Assembly (NCBI GenBank): GCA_017305935.1
Contig: JAFKJU010000006.1
Location: 62,001 to 126,000 of the forward strand
Source: Hyphomicrobiales bacterium
GTDB lineage: Bacteria > Pseudomonadota > Alphaproteobacteria > Rhizobiales > Rhizobiaceae
Direction of reading: 5' to 3'
Length of the DNA stretch: 64,000 nucleotides
The notes below the pieces were generated by a model, which saw nothing but the letters and a program-made list of their open reading frames with translations, had not been told where the DNA came from and did not search any database. Shown here one piece after another: positions 37,520-46,524 of this stretch (position 1 is the stretch's first letter; the number at the start of each line of letters is the position of its first letter). A program made the translations under genes and the position numbers.

Positions 37520-38596
37520 ATGAAACACGTCGTTCACGGTAGCGCGGTCATGTTCCTGCTCGCTCTGACGGGCTGCAACCAACCCCAGTCCACGTCGGCC
37601 TCCGAGCCGCGCCATGTCGCGGTGGTTGTAGCGGAAGAACAGCCCCTGGTGAAAGGCGGCGCGATAACCGGCGAGATCCGCGCCAGGACGCAGACCGACC
37701 TGTCTTTCCGTGTCGGCGGCAAGATCGTGGCGCGGATGGTCGAGGTCGGCGATCGCGTCAAGACAGGTCAAGTTCTCGCCCGCATCGATGCCGAGGAACA
37801 GAAAGCCGAGCTGGAGGTCGCGAAGGCGAATCTCGAGGCGGCACAGGCGCAGCAGACCCAGGCCGAACTTGCCTTCAATCGCCAGCAGAACCTTTTCAAG
37901 ACCCAGGTCACGACAAGGGCCGATCTCGATCAGGCGCAGGCCGCGCTTCTGACGGCGCAGGGCAGCACAAAGTCCGCGCAGGCCCAGCTCGAAAACGCGC
38001 AGGACGCCCTGGGCTATACGGAACTCAAGGCGACGGCCGACGGGATTGTGACCGCCCGCAAGGCCGAGGTCGGACAGGTGGCGCAAGCCGCCGAAACCAT
38101 CTTCACCGTGGCGCATGACGGCCCACGGGATGCCGTGTTCGACGTGGTGGAAACCGTTTTTCTTGGAAGGCCCGTCGAACCGCTCGTCAAGGTACAGCTT
38201 CTATCGAACCCGTCGCAGGTCGTCGATGCGACTGTTCGGGAGATATCGCCGACGATCGATCCGTCGACGGGGACGATCAGAGTGAAGGTGGGGCTGCCCG
38301 ATACGCCGTCCATGCCGCTCGCCGCCGCCGTGTCCGGCATGTTCCAATACGCACCCGAGACCGCCATCCAGCTTCCCTGGTCGGCAATGGCGTCGAAGCG
38401 CGGGAAACCCGCCGTCTGGATCGTCGATGAAGCGAGCGCGAAGGTGTCGCTGCGTCCAATCGAAACCGACGACTACGAAACCGGCCGTTTCGTTGCGAAA
38501 TCAGGCGTTTCGCCGGGAGACCTCGTCGTATCGGAAGGCGCCAAGTTCCTGCTGGAAGGCGAAGTTGTCTCGTTTGACAAAGGAGCGTCCAAATGA
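37520..38596 (+). CDS. RND efflux periplasmic adaptor, first of a tandem pair
   Basis: 358 residues. Lipoprotein signal with LALTGC (lipidated Cys19). Lipoyl half-motif TDLSFRVGGKIVARMVEVGD, long alpha-hairpin at about 85-150 rich in Ala/Gln, second half ELKATADGIVTARKAEVGQV, then beta-barrel. The ATG at 37520 follows AAAAAGG; an ATG at 37502 would add six residues. It overlaps the next adaptor gene by 4 nt. Two adaptors for one pump is the TriABC-type arrangement, suggesting a hetero-hexameric adaptor ring (inference). Confidence 0.9.
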   Translation: MKHVVHGSAVMFLLALTGCNQPQSTSASEPRHVAVVVAEEQPLVKGGAITGEIRARTQTDLSFRVGGKIVARMVEVGDRVKTGQVLARIDAEEQKAELEVAKANLEAAQAQQTQAELAFNRQQNLFKTQVTTRADLDQAQAALLTAQGSTKSAQAQLENAQDALGYTELKATADGIVTARKAEVGQVAQAAETIFTVAHDGPRDAVFDVVETVFLGRPVEPLVKVQLLSNPSQVVDATVREISPTIDPSTGTIRVKVGLPDTPSMPLAAAVSGMFQYAPETAIQLPWSAMASKRGKPAVWIVDEASAKVSLRPIETDDYETGRFVAKSGVSPGDLVVSEGAKFLLEGEVVSFDKGASK

Positions 38597-39678
38597 GCCG
38601 CCCTGCGCGCTTCGCCGCAATCTTCCTGGTAACCATGGCGCTGACCGCCTGTAACGAGAAAGACAAGACCGAGGCGAACTCGCCGCGCCCGGTTCTGTCC
38701 ATCGTGGCGAGCGCGACGCCGGTCGACAGCCTGCGGCTGACCGGCACGGTTCAACCGAAATTCGAAACCGAACTCGGCTTTCGTGTCCTTGGCCGTCTCA
38801 CGGCGCGAAACGTCAGCGTCGGCGACGTCGTCAAGACGGGCGATGTGGTCGCGGCGATCGATCCTCTATCGCTCGAGCTTGCGGTGAAGAGCGCGCAATC
38901 GGATCTCTCGAATGCGCAGGCGCAATTGCGAAATGCCCAAAGCATCCAGCAGCGGCAGTTTACGCTGGCCGAAACCCGCTCCGGCACCGCCGCCGCGCTC
39001 GAGCAGGCCCAGCAGGGGTTGAAGAGCGCTGTCGCCGCGACGGCGCGGGCGCAGGCCAATCTCGACAAGGCGCAGGAACAGCTCGGCTATGCCCAGCTTC
39101 ACACCGAGTTCGACGGGGTCGTCACCGCAACATCCGCCGAGGTGGGGCAGATTGTCTCCGCCGGGCAGGTGGTGGTAACCATTGCCCGGCCGGAGGAGCG
39201 TGACGCGGTCGTGGACGTTCCGCAGGCCGCCGCCGAAAAACTGAAGATCGGTTCGCCGTTCGAGGTCGTTCTGCAACTGGATCCGGCGATCCTGGCGAAA
39301 GGCACGGTCAGGGAAATCGCCCCCGAGGCGGACACCGCGACCAGAACCCGACGCACGAAGATCGCGCTGGTGAACCCGCCGGATGCCTTCAGGCTTGGTT
39401 CGGTGGTCACCGCGTCAGCCTTGATTTCAGCGCGGCTCCAAATCCTGATACCGGCATCCGCGATCCTGCGGAAGGACGGAAAACAAAGTGTCTGGATCGT
39501 GGATCCGAAGACCGCGAAGGTCTCCGCGCGCCAGGTCAGGATCGCGAGCGATGGTGCGGCCGGTGGGTCCGTCGACGTCGTCGAGGGGATCGATGCCGGC
39601 GAGCGTGTCGTCGTTGCGGGCGTGAACGAACTGAGCGATGGCCAGACCATCAAGATCGATCAGGAGTTTGATCAGTGA
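38593..39678 (+). CDS. RND efflux periplasmic adaptor, second of a tandem pair
   Basis: 361 residues. Lipobox MALTAC with lipidated Cys20. Same domain order as its neighbour: FETELGFRVLGRLTARNVSV, alpha-hairpin at about 95-155, QLHTEF-type second lipoyl half (LHTEFDGVVTATSAEVGQIV) and beta-barrel. Clearly a diverged paralogue of the preceding gene. Its GTG-overlapped end (4 nt) couples it to the pump gene. Confidence 0.9.
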   Translation: MSRPARFAAIFLVTMALTACNEKDKTEANSPRPVLSIVASATPVDSLRLTGTVQPKFETELGFRVLGRLTARNVSVGDVVKTGDVVAAIDPLSLELAVKSAQSDLSNAQAQLRNAQSIQQRQFTLAETRSGTAAALEQAQQGLKSAVAATARAQANLDKAQEQLGYAQLHTEFDGVVTATSAEVGQIVSAGQVVVTIARPEERDAVVDVPQAAAEKLKIGSPFEVVLQLDPAILAKGTVREIAPEADTATRTRRTKIALVNPPDAFRLGSVVTASALISARLQILIPASAILRKDGKQSVWIVDPKTAKVSARQVRIASDGAAGGSVDVVEGIDAGERVVVAGVNELSDGQTIKIDQEFDQ

Positions 39679-42600
39679 AGACATTCAACCTGTCGGATTG
39701 GGCGCTGGAGCACCGCTCCCTCATCTGGTACTTCATGATCGTGTTCGTGATCGCCGGCGTGTTCTCCTATCTGAACCTCGGCCGCGAGGAAGATCCGAAC
39801 TTCACCATCAAGACGATGGTCATCAGCGCCAAGTGGCCCGGCGCATCCGCCGAGGAAGTCACCAGGCAGGTCACCGACAGGATCGAGAAGAAGCTGCAGG
39901 AACTGGAATCGCTGGATTATACCAGAAGCGAGACAGTTGCCGGAAAGACCACCGTTTTCGTCGAGCTTCTGCCGACCACCAAGGCGCGCGACGTCGCGGG
40001 AACCTGGGTGCGGGTGCGCAACATGATCGGCGATATCCAGGCCACTTTTCCGAGCGGCGTCCAGGGTCCATTCTTCAACGATCGCTTCGGCGACGTCTAC
40101 GGCAACATCTATGCCTTCACCAGCGATGGGCTGACGCAGCGCCAGCTGCGCGATCTGGTCGAGGATGCGCGCTCGAAGATCCTCACCGTGGAAAATGTCG
40201 GGAAGGTCGACGTCATCGGCGCACAGGACGAGGCCATCTATCTCGAATTCTCCACCCGCCAGATCGCGGCGCTGGGGATCGATAGCCAATCGGTGATACA
40301 GACCCTGCAGGCCCAGAATGCGGTGACGCAATCCGGCTTTGTCGATGCCGGACCGGAACGCATTGCGCTACGGGTCAGCGGTCAATTCACCTCGGAAGAC
40401 AGTCTGAGGAAAATCAATCTGCGGGTCAACGACCGCTTTTTTCCGCTGACCGATGTGGCGACCATCCGGCGCGGATATGTGGACCCGCCGACATCGCTGT
40501 TCCGGTACAATGGCCAGCCGGCCGTCGGCCTTGCGATCGGCATGCGGCAGGGCGCCAACCTGCTGAAATTCGGCGAGGCGCTCGATGCCGAAATGAAGCA
40601 ACTGGTCGGCGAATTGCCGATCGGGGTCGGCGTCTATCGCGTTTCCGATCAGCCGGCTGTTGTCGAAGAGGCCGTTTCCGGCTTCACGCGCGCGCTCTTC
40701 GAAGCGGTCGCGATCGTCCTGCTCATCAGCTTCATCAGCCTAGGCCTCAGGGCAGGCATGGTCGTTGCCGTTTCCATCCCGCTCGTTCTCGCCATCACCT
40801 TCGTCTACATGGAATATACGGGCATCTCCCTCCAGCGTATCTCGCTGGGTGCGCTTATCATCGCGCTCGGCCTGCTGGTGGACGACGCCATGATCGCCGT
40901 CGAAATGATGGTCGCCCGTCTGGAGGCCGGAGACGATCTGAAAAAAGCGGCCACCGCCGTCTATACGTCCACCGCCTTTCCGATGCTCACCGGCACGCTC
41001 GTGACGGTATCCGGCTTCATCCCCATCGGATTGAACAGCAGCGCGGCCGGCGAGTTCACCTTCACGCTGTTCGTGGTCATCGCGGTTTCGCTTATCGTCT
41101 CATGGATCGTCGCGGTTCTGTTTACGCCGTTGCTCGGCGTCACCATTCTTCCCAAGACGATGAAGTCTCATCACGAGAAAAAGGGACGCATCGCGTCGGC
41201 CTTTGCGTGGACACTTGGGCTCGCCATGCGATGGCGCTGGGTCACCATCGTGCTGACGATCGCCACCTTTGCGATTTCCGTGGTCGGGATGGGCCTCGTC
41301 CAGCAACAATTCTTCCCGAATTCGGACCGCGTCGAACTCATCGTCGACTGGAATCTGCCCCAGAACAGCTCGATTGCAGAGACCGACAGGCAGATGGCGC
41401 AGTTCGAAAAGGACAAATTGTCCGGCAATCCCGACATCGATCACTGGACGAGCTATGTCGGGCAGGGGGCTCCACGCTTCATCCTCTCCTTCGACGTACA
41501 GACTCCGAGCGTCTATTTCGGCCAGACGATCATCGTCACCAAGAGCCTGGCGGTGCGTGACCGGGTGCGGGCCGATCTCCAGGATTACCTCTCGAAATCC
41601 TTCCCCGGCACGGATGCCTTCGTGAAGTTGCTGGATATCGGTCCGCCGGTCGGCAAGCCCGTGCAATACAGGGTCAGCGGTCCCGATATTCAGACGGTGA
41701 GGGAGGTGTCCCAACGTTTCGCGGCGATCATGGCGTCTAATCCTGTTCTGCGGAACATGAATTTCGATTGGAACGAGCCGTCGCGGGTCGTGAAGATCGA
41801 CGTGCTTCAGGACAAGGCCCGCCAGCTCGGCGTTTCGTCGAAGGATATCGCAACGGTGCTGAACAGTATCGTGGCCGGAGCCTCGGTAACCCAGGTGCGG
41901 GACGATATCTATCTGGTCGACGTAATCGGCCGCGCCGCTTCGAACGAGCGCGGTTCGATCGAAACGCTGCAGAACCTTCAGATCGGCACGGCAAACAACA
42001 AGCTGGTGCCATTGTCGGCGGTCGCAAACTTCAGGTATGAACTCGAGCAGCCCATGATCGGCCGGCGCGACAGGATGCCGACGGTCACGATCAAGGCGGC
42101 GGTTGCCGGGCCGACGCAGCCGGCGACGATCGTCGAGCAATTGCGTCCCCAGGTACAGGCTTTCGAGAAGACATTGCCGGCGGGCTACAAGGTGGAGGTT
42201 GGCGGCGCGGTCGAGTCCAGTTCGGACGCGCAAGGCCCGATCGCTGCGGTCGCGCCGTTCATGCTCTTTGCGATGGCGACCATCCTGATGATACAGTTGC
42301 AGAGTTTCAGCCGCTTGTTCCTGGTGTTCGCCGTCGCACCCACCGCGTTGATCGGCGTTGTCGCGGCGCTCCTTTTGAGCAATTCCCCGATGGGTTTCGT
42401 CGCCATTCTCGGCATCCTGGCCCTCATCGGCATCCTGATCCGCAACTCCGTCATTCTGGTGGTGCAGATCGAGCAATTGCGAAGCGAAGGCATTCCGGCA
42501 TGGACGGCCGTGGTGGAAGCAACAGAGCATCGCATGAGACCGATCATGCTGACAGCGGCCGCAGCAACACTCGCGCTGATTCCAATATCGCGTGAGGTAT

Positions 42601-42734
42601 TCTGGGGGCCGATGGCTTACGCCATGATGGGCGGCATCGTCGTCGGCACCTTGCTCACCTTGCTGTTCCTGCCCGCCTTGTACGTCGCCTGGTTCCGGAT
42701 TCCGACAAACGATGACCGGGCAGCCGAGACTTGA
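39675..42734 (+). CDS. RND efflux pump (AcrB superfamily)
   Basis: 1019 residues with a GTG start that overlaps the adaptor stop by 4 nt. N-terminal span, two large periplasmic loops, and membrane clusters at about 335-500 and 855-1005. The proton-relay segment SLGALIIALGLLVDDAMIAV carries the Asp-Asp pair. It diverges from HAE1 pumps such as the one at 11100 and is nearer to the pumps served by two adaptors. No outer-membrane factor is encoded alongside. A small membrane ORF and a strong hairpin follow. Confidence 0.93.
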   Translation: MKTFNLSDWALEHRSLIWYFMIVFVIAGVFSYLNLGREEDPNFTIKTMVISAKWPGASAEEVTRQVTDRIEKKLQELESLDYTRSETVAGKTTVFVELLPTTKARDVAGTWVRVRNMIGDIQATFPSGVQGPFFNDRFGDVYGNIYAFTSDGLTQRQLRDLVEDARSKILTVENVGKVDVIGAQDEAIYLEFSTRQIAALGIDSQSVIQTLQAQNAVTQSGFVDAGPERIALRVSGQFTSEDSLRKINLRVNDRFFPLTDVATIRRGYVDPPTSLFRYNGQPAVGLAIGMRQGANLLKFGEALDAEMKQLVGELPIGVGVYRVSDQPAVVEEAVSGFTRALFEAVAIVLLISFISLGLRAGMVVAVSIPLVLAITFVYMEYTGISLQRISLGALIIALGLLVDDAMIAVEMMVARLEAGDDLKKAATAVYTSTAFPMLTGTLVTVSGFIPIGLNSSAAGEFTFTLFVVIAVSLIVSWIVAVLFTPLLGVTILPKTMKSHHEKKGRIASAFAWTLGLAMRWRWVTIVLTIATFAISVVGMGLVQQQFFPNSDRVELIVDWNLPQNSSIAETDRQMAQFEKDKLSGNPDIDHWTSYVGQGAPRFILSFDVQTPSVYFGQTIIVTKSLAVRDRVRADLQDYLSKSFPGTDAFVKLLDIGPPVGKPVQYRVSGPDIQTVREVSQRFAAIMASNPVLRNMNFDWNEPSRVVKIDVLQDKARQLGVSSKDIATVLNSIVAGASVTQVRDDIYLVDVIGRAASNERGSIETLQNLQIGTANNKLVPLSAVANFRYELEQPMIGRRDRMPTVTIKAAVAGPTQPATIVEQLRPQVQAFEKTLPAGYKVEVGGAVESSSDAQGPIAAVAPFMLFAMATILMIQLQSFSRLFLVFAVAPTALIGVVAALLLSNSPMGFVAILGILALIGILIRNSVILVVQIEQLRSEGIPAWTAVVEATEHRMRPIMLTAAAATLALIPISREVFWGPMAYAMMGGIVVGTLLTLLFLPALYVAWFRIPTNDDRAAET

Positions 42735-42870
42735 TGCGCCCCGTATTATGGGTTCCTTATTGGAGGGCGCCCATGGCTGGTTCTTCGGCGTCGGCGTCGG
42801 CGTCGGCGTCTGCGGCGTGGTCTATTACCTGCTACGCATGGGCGCCCGCCGCAACCCGGCCTTTGCCTGA
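42712..42870 (+). CDS. Probable small membrane protein at end of RND operon
   Basis: 52 codons from an ATG at 42712 that overlaps the pump gene, or 40 from an ATG at 42748. The second half is one hydrophobic segment GWFFGVGVGVGVCGVVYYLL followed by a basic tail (RMGARRNPAFA), a typical single-span, positive-inside topology. Four GGCGTC units in a row (42787-42810) encode the Gly-Val repeat. The ORF ends 10 bp before a strong hairpin, which supports its being the last gene of the operon. There is no clear ribosome site, so translation may depend on coupling. Confidence 0.45.
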   Translation: MTGQPRLDAPRIMGSLLEGAHGWFFGVGVGVGVCGVVYYLLRMGARRNPAFA

Positions 42871-42880
42871 ACGACAAGGG

Positions 42881-42903
42881 GCGAGGGGCCTTGCGCCCCT
42901 CGC
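42881..42903 (+). terminator. Strong hairpin after the second RND operon
   Basis: GCGAGGGGC (42881-42889), 5-nt loop, GCCCCTCGC (42895-42903): a 9-bp GC-rich stem. A following T run is lacking, so it may be a processing or Rho-assisted end. Confidence 0.6.
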
Positions 42904-43316
42904 TCCAGATTGCGACCGGCCAGATCGCCGGAAAACGCGCCGCATCCTCGAACTTGCAGAATGCGTAATCGATCTTATGGAACCAGAGTGGGTTTGATCG
43001 AACTCGAATTTCCGGTCACCTGAACAGTGCGATGTTGCCGCTTCTCGAGAGTGAGCTTGTCAGCCGGCTGGACGACAGCCGCTTTATTCTCAGCCTCGGC
43101 TAAATTTCAAGCGCCGGCATCTTGCCTCACATTCTCGACGACTTCGAAATCTCTGCGTTGCTCCGCATCACCAGAACCTTGAAAACGTGAGGAGGTCTCG
43201 GCTGCGCTTTGAGGCGGGCGGGTACGTCGCCCCGAAAAGATCGCCCGGCGTTTTCACCACTAGTGACGGCAAGGCAGAGTTACCAATCTCTCAAGGTTTT
43301 GCCGAGACCTCGAAAC
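42904..43316. other. 413-bp gap before the subtilase gene
   Basis: Short ORFs only, all overlapping and without ribosome sites. Base composition is a little lower in GC than the flanking genes. No repeat, dyad or RNA gene was recognised. Confidence 0.4.
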
Positions 43317-45362
43317 TCATGGCGAGAGGGATTTGAAGACGACATCGCGAACTTCGGAGAGGGGGATCTCGTTTCCGTCAATCGTCAGCTTGCGGTCGGC
43401 CGTATCGCGCTGGGTGCATCTTTGCGCGCCCAGCACACCGTCGGAGTCGCTAAAATAATCCACCTTGAGGCCGGATGATGTCTGGATGTTCGGCACGACC
43501 TTGAGGATTTCGTATTCGCCGGAGAAATCGACGGCATTGTCCTCGCCGCACAGCGCAAAGAGGGAGTCACGATCCGTTATCCTGCCGAAATGCAATGTCT
43601 TGTCTGCCGTCTCGATCACGTCCCGGCGAAGGCTCACGGCCTTGACGGCATTCAGGCGGCCGTTGTTCCAGGATGCTCCCTCCAGTTGCGGGTCGATGTC
43701 GGCGGCGGCCAGGATGCGCGTCTTGATATCCCTGGGAGTTTCCAGGCCGAGCGCATGCACGAGGCCCGCCGTGAAGGAGACCAGCGCGGTCGCCGGCGAG
43801 GAGCCGGAATCGGCAACGACGGCGCCATCGCCGTCCCGTGTGGCGATGCCGCAGCCGGGTGCAGCAAGGTCCACATATTCGCGGGCATAGTGCGAGAACG
43901 GCGCTCTCCTGCCGGAAAGGCCGTGGGCGGCGACCGTAATCATGTTCTGCGCGCTGAAGCCGCCGTAGCGGGCGGGATATTGCCGGACGGAGACGAGGTT
44001 CTGTCCCGGGCCGCCGCCCTGCCTGTTGCCGGCGGCGACGACGAACAGCATCTCCGTCTTGTCGGCAAAAGAGCGCTTCACGCCGGCATGGTCCTGCTTG
44101 CCGGCCAGGCTGATATTGACGATGGCCACCTTGTCGCGCTGCAACTGTTCGATCGCCGTCGGCAGGTTGAGCGGCGCGACCATGCCGCCGCTCAATTGCG
44201 AGGAGGCGAAATTGACGATGCGCAGCCTGATCGGCGGACGCGCGCCGCCCCAGCGGGAGACGATGTCCGGTCCGCCGAGCAGCAACGAGGCCATGCGCGT
44301 GCCGTGGAACTGCCAGGCCGCCCGTTCCGGGCCGAAAGGCCGGATATCGCCGCCCAGGGGAAAGCCGTTGAGATTGACGCCGAAGATATCGTCAATCGCT
44401 CCGTTCTTCGGCGGGTCGTCCTTGCCATCTTCGCCATTCATCTCCTCCGGCCGGACGAGGAGAACGTCGAGGGTGAAGAAATCGTCCTCCGGTTCCGACA
44501 GGCCCGTGTCGATGATGCCGATATTCGTCGTCTCGACCGTGCCGCCCGAAAGCACGCGCAGGCGCGCCTCCGCGTCGAACACGGCCTTGAGAGCGGCCAT
44601 GTCGATCGGCTCGGGCATGTTCTCCGCTTCCGAACATGGCGTTTGGCCGTCGGCCGAGGCGATCTGCACCGATTCAACCAGCAGGTAGTCGCCCTCGTTG
44701 CGCGGCCTTGTCTCTGGTGTCGTCACCTGCTCCGCGATGGCCGCGACCTGCGGCGTCGAGTTTTCCTGCACGATCTGCCGGAAATCCGTGCCCGCCGTGC
44801 GCGGAACGAAGATCTGCGGTTCGGCTGCATAGGGCAGCGTGATCTTCTGGCCGACGGTGAGCTTGCGGAAGAACGCCTCGGGGCTGCGCGCCCCGCTCTT
44901 GCCGCGGTTGAGCTCGAACGTCTTGCGCAGCGTCACATTGCCGTAAACGCCGGTATGCTCGCGCAGCAGGCTCTCGATCGTATCGCCTTCGCGAACCTCC
45001 ACATCGACATGACGCTCCAGCTTGACGCAGCTCGGAATGGCGACGGTCTCGCCTGGGACGACGGCATCGTCCAGGGCCTGCAGGCGGTTCAGTTTCAGGG
45101 CTTCGGCGGCCAGGGTCTCCGCCACCGCCCGCGGCTGCGCGCCGCAGGTGTCCGCAAGCAGGCTTTCCAGGGTCGTGCCGGATCCGTGCACGGTGACATA
45201 GGAGGGTTCGAAGCTCTGGGCGATGAGTTCCTTGAGCTCGGGCGACATGCCATCGACGGCGCGGGACGCATAGACGGGCGCCATCTCCTCGCCGGCGGCG
45301 CTGCCCGCTCCGGCAATCAGGCAACCGAGGACGGCGGAAAGAGGCAAGGCTCTAGAGGACAT
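43317..45362 (-). CDS. Exported subtilisin-like serine peptidase with LysM-like N-terminal region
   Basis: 681 residues. Signal peptide to about residue 24. Residues 55-112 and 118-178 look like two LysM-like repeats (VREGDTIESLLREHTG, then LTVGQKITLP; VVPGETVAIPSC), which would bind a glycan such as peptidoglycan. The S8 catalytic part is at about 275-560: Asp285 in IGIIDTGL, His353 in FHGTRMAS, oxyanion Asn446 in VVAAGNRQG, and Ser522 in GSSPATA in place of the usual GTSxAxP. A C-terminal extension of about 110 residues has three Cys. Its start overlaps the end of the trypsin-like gene by 11 nt; both are transcribed away from the giant oxidase. It may process or anchor cell-surface proteins. 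Confidence 0.85.
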   Translation of the reverse strand: MSSRALPLSAVLGCLIAGAGSAAGEEMAPVYASRAVDGMSPELKELIAQSFEPSYVTVHGSGTTLESLLADTCGAQPRAVAETLAAEALKLNRLQALDDAVVPGETVAIPSCVKLERHVDVEVREGDTIESLLREHTGVYGNVTLRKTFELNRGKSGARSPEAFFRKLTVGQKITLPYAAEPQIFVPRTAGTDFRQIVQENSTPQVAAIAEQVTTPETRPRNEGDYLLVESVQIASADGQTPCSEAENMPEPIDMAALKAVFDAEARLRVLSGGTVETTNIGIIDTGLSEPEDDFFTLDVLLVRPEEMNGEDGKDDPPKNGAIDDIFGVNLNGFPLGGDIRPFGPERAAWQFHGTRMASLLLGGPDIVSRWGGARPPIRLRIVNFASSQLSGGMVAPLNLPTAIEQLQRDKVAIVNISLAGKQDHAGVKRSFADKTEMLFVVAAGNRQGGGPGQNLVSVRQYPARYGGFSAQNMITVAAHGLSGRRAPFSHYAREYVDLAAPGCGIATRDGDGAVVADSGSSPATALVSFTAGLVHALGLETPRDIKTRILAAADIDPQLEGASWNNGRLNAVKAVSLRRDVIETADKTLHFGRITDRDSLFALCGEDNAVDFSGEYEILKVVPNIQTSSGLKVDYFSDSDGVLGAQRCTQRDTADRKLTIDGNEIPLSEVRDVVFKSLSP

Positions 45363-46290
45363 TCGACGCTCCTTCGATCGCGATGATCGAGACCGCGCTG
45401 TTGGCCGAGGTCTCGCAGCCGCCGCGGATATGGACGCCGAGGATGGCGCCGCGCGCATCGCGCACCCCTGCCCCCGACGACGCGCCGAGCGTGTCGATAT
45501 CGTCGTAGAAGAGGAACGGCTCGGTGCTGCGTGCGGCCGTGCCGACGCCGATCTTCTTCGGCTGGCCTTGCGGGTGCTGGATGATGACCAGCGTTTCGCC
45601 GGCTGCCGCCGCGCGCGCGGCGAGCGCGGCCGGCCTGACGAAGGCGCCCGGATAGTTGCCATCCGCATCGGGCGCAAGCTCGACAAGCGCGAAATCGATG
45701 CCGCGCTCGGTATAGACCCGCTCGACGATGCGCTCGATGGCGAAACTGCGAGCAACCCGCGCGACATGGGTTTGCGGGTTCACCTGATAGCCGAAATGGA
45801 CAAGCTGCAACCGGGCGAGTTGCTGGTCGGAGGCATGGACGATACGCTGCTCGCCGTCGCGCTCGCGCAAATAGGGCGTCGTCCAGCCGGATGCACCGCC
45901 GCGCTGGGTCTCGAAGCAATGGCCGGCGGTGAGCACCAGCCGGTCGGAGATCAGCGTGCCGGTGCACCAGGGACGTCCGCCGATGGTTCCGGGCGTATAG
46001 CCCGGCAGCTCGCGGCGGATCGCCCGTTCCGGCTTCCACTGGAATTGCACGGTGGAACCCTGGTTCGCCGCCACGTAGTCCTGCGTCACGCCGAGGCTGC
46101 CGTCGTAGAGCTCGACGTCCTGGAGGTCGTTTCGCGGGCCGCAGACGGTTTTCGGCTCGATGCCCTCGACGAAGGGAAGGCCGTAGGGCGTGGGATCGAT
46201 ATCCTGCGTCTCGCCGGGCCACGCCAGAAAGGCGGCAGAGCCAAACAGCGCCAAGGCCATGATTAACCTGGAATTACCCCGCCGTTCCAA
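45352..46290 (-). CDS. Exported trypsin-like serine peptidase
   Basis: 312 residues from a TTG at 46290 with a strong AGGAGGG site about 9 nt upstream; an ATG at 46260 would give 302 residues and ATG 46326 is too early. The TTG start gives a signal peptide with a basic n-region (MERRGNSRLIMALALFGS). Catalytic residues are visible: His in VLTAGHC, Asp in IDFALVEL, and Ser in GASSGAGV. Cys residues in VCGP, WCTGT, GHC and GGC suggest two disulfides. It precedes the subtilase gene, overlapping it by 11 nt, so the two peptidases are co-expressed and may form a processing cascade (inference). Confidence 0.82.
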   Translation of the reverse strand: MERRGNSRLIMALALFGSAAFLAWPGETQDIDPTPYGLPFVEGIEPKTVCGPRNDLQDVELYDGSLGVTQDYVAANQGSTVQFQWKPERAIRRELPGYTPGTIGGRPWCTGTLISDRLVLTAGHCFETQRGGASGWTTPYLRERDGEQRIVHASDQQLARLQLVHFGYQVNPQTHVARVARSFAIERIVERVYTERGIDFALVELAPDADGNYPGAFVRPAALAARAAAAGETLVIIQHPQGQPKKIGVGTAARSTEPFLFYDDIDTLGASSGAGVRDARGAILGVHIRGGCETSANSAVSIIAIEGASNVL

Positions 46291-46416
46291 AATGAAACCC
46301 CCTCCTGGACAACACAGGGCCGACACACGGCCCTCTGTTCATGCTTCCTTGAAGTGTAAGTCTCGTAGAGATGTTTCTATCATAGTTTTATAGCCGCATC
46401 TATCGTCGACCTGCGG

Positions 46417-46445
46417 TTGACAATGGCTGATTCTTCATCTTCAAT
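46417..46445 (+). promoter_or_regulatory. Putative promoter for the giant oxidase operon
   Basis: TTGACA at 46417-46422, a 17-nt spacer and TTCAAT at 46440-46445, about 80 bp before the start codon, which follows a strong GAGGAGG. The -35 is perfect, the -10 weak. It lies in the divergent region shared with the trypsin-like gene. Confidence 0.4.
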
Positions 46446-46524
46446 ACCGGGCATAGGTCGGAAATAGCATAGCAGTACATGCCCTTCTGGAGCTGGAGAA
46501 CGCTCGTTCTCGAGGAGGCTGCTC

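Noticed and set aside
42731-42997. An 88-codon ORF starting at the end of the second RND pump
   Set aside because: It is in a different frame from the small membrane ORF at 42712-42870 and has Ser/Ala repeats caused by the GGCGTC units; it also runs through the hairpin.
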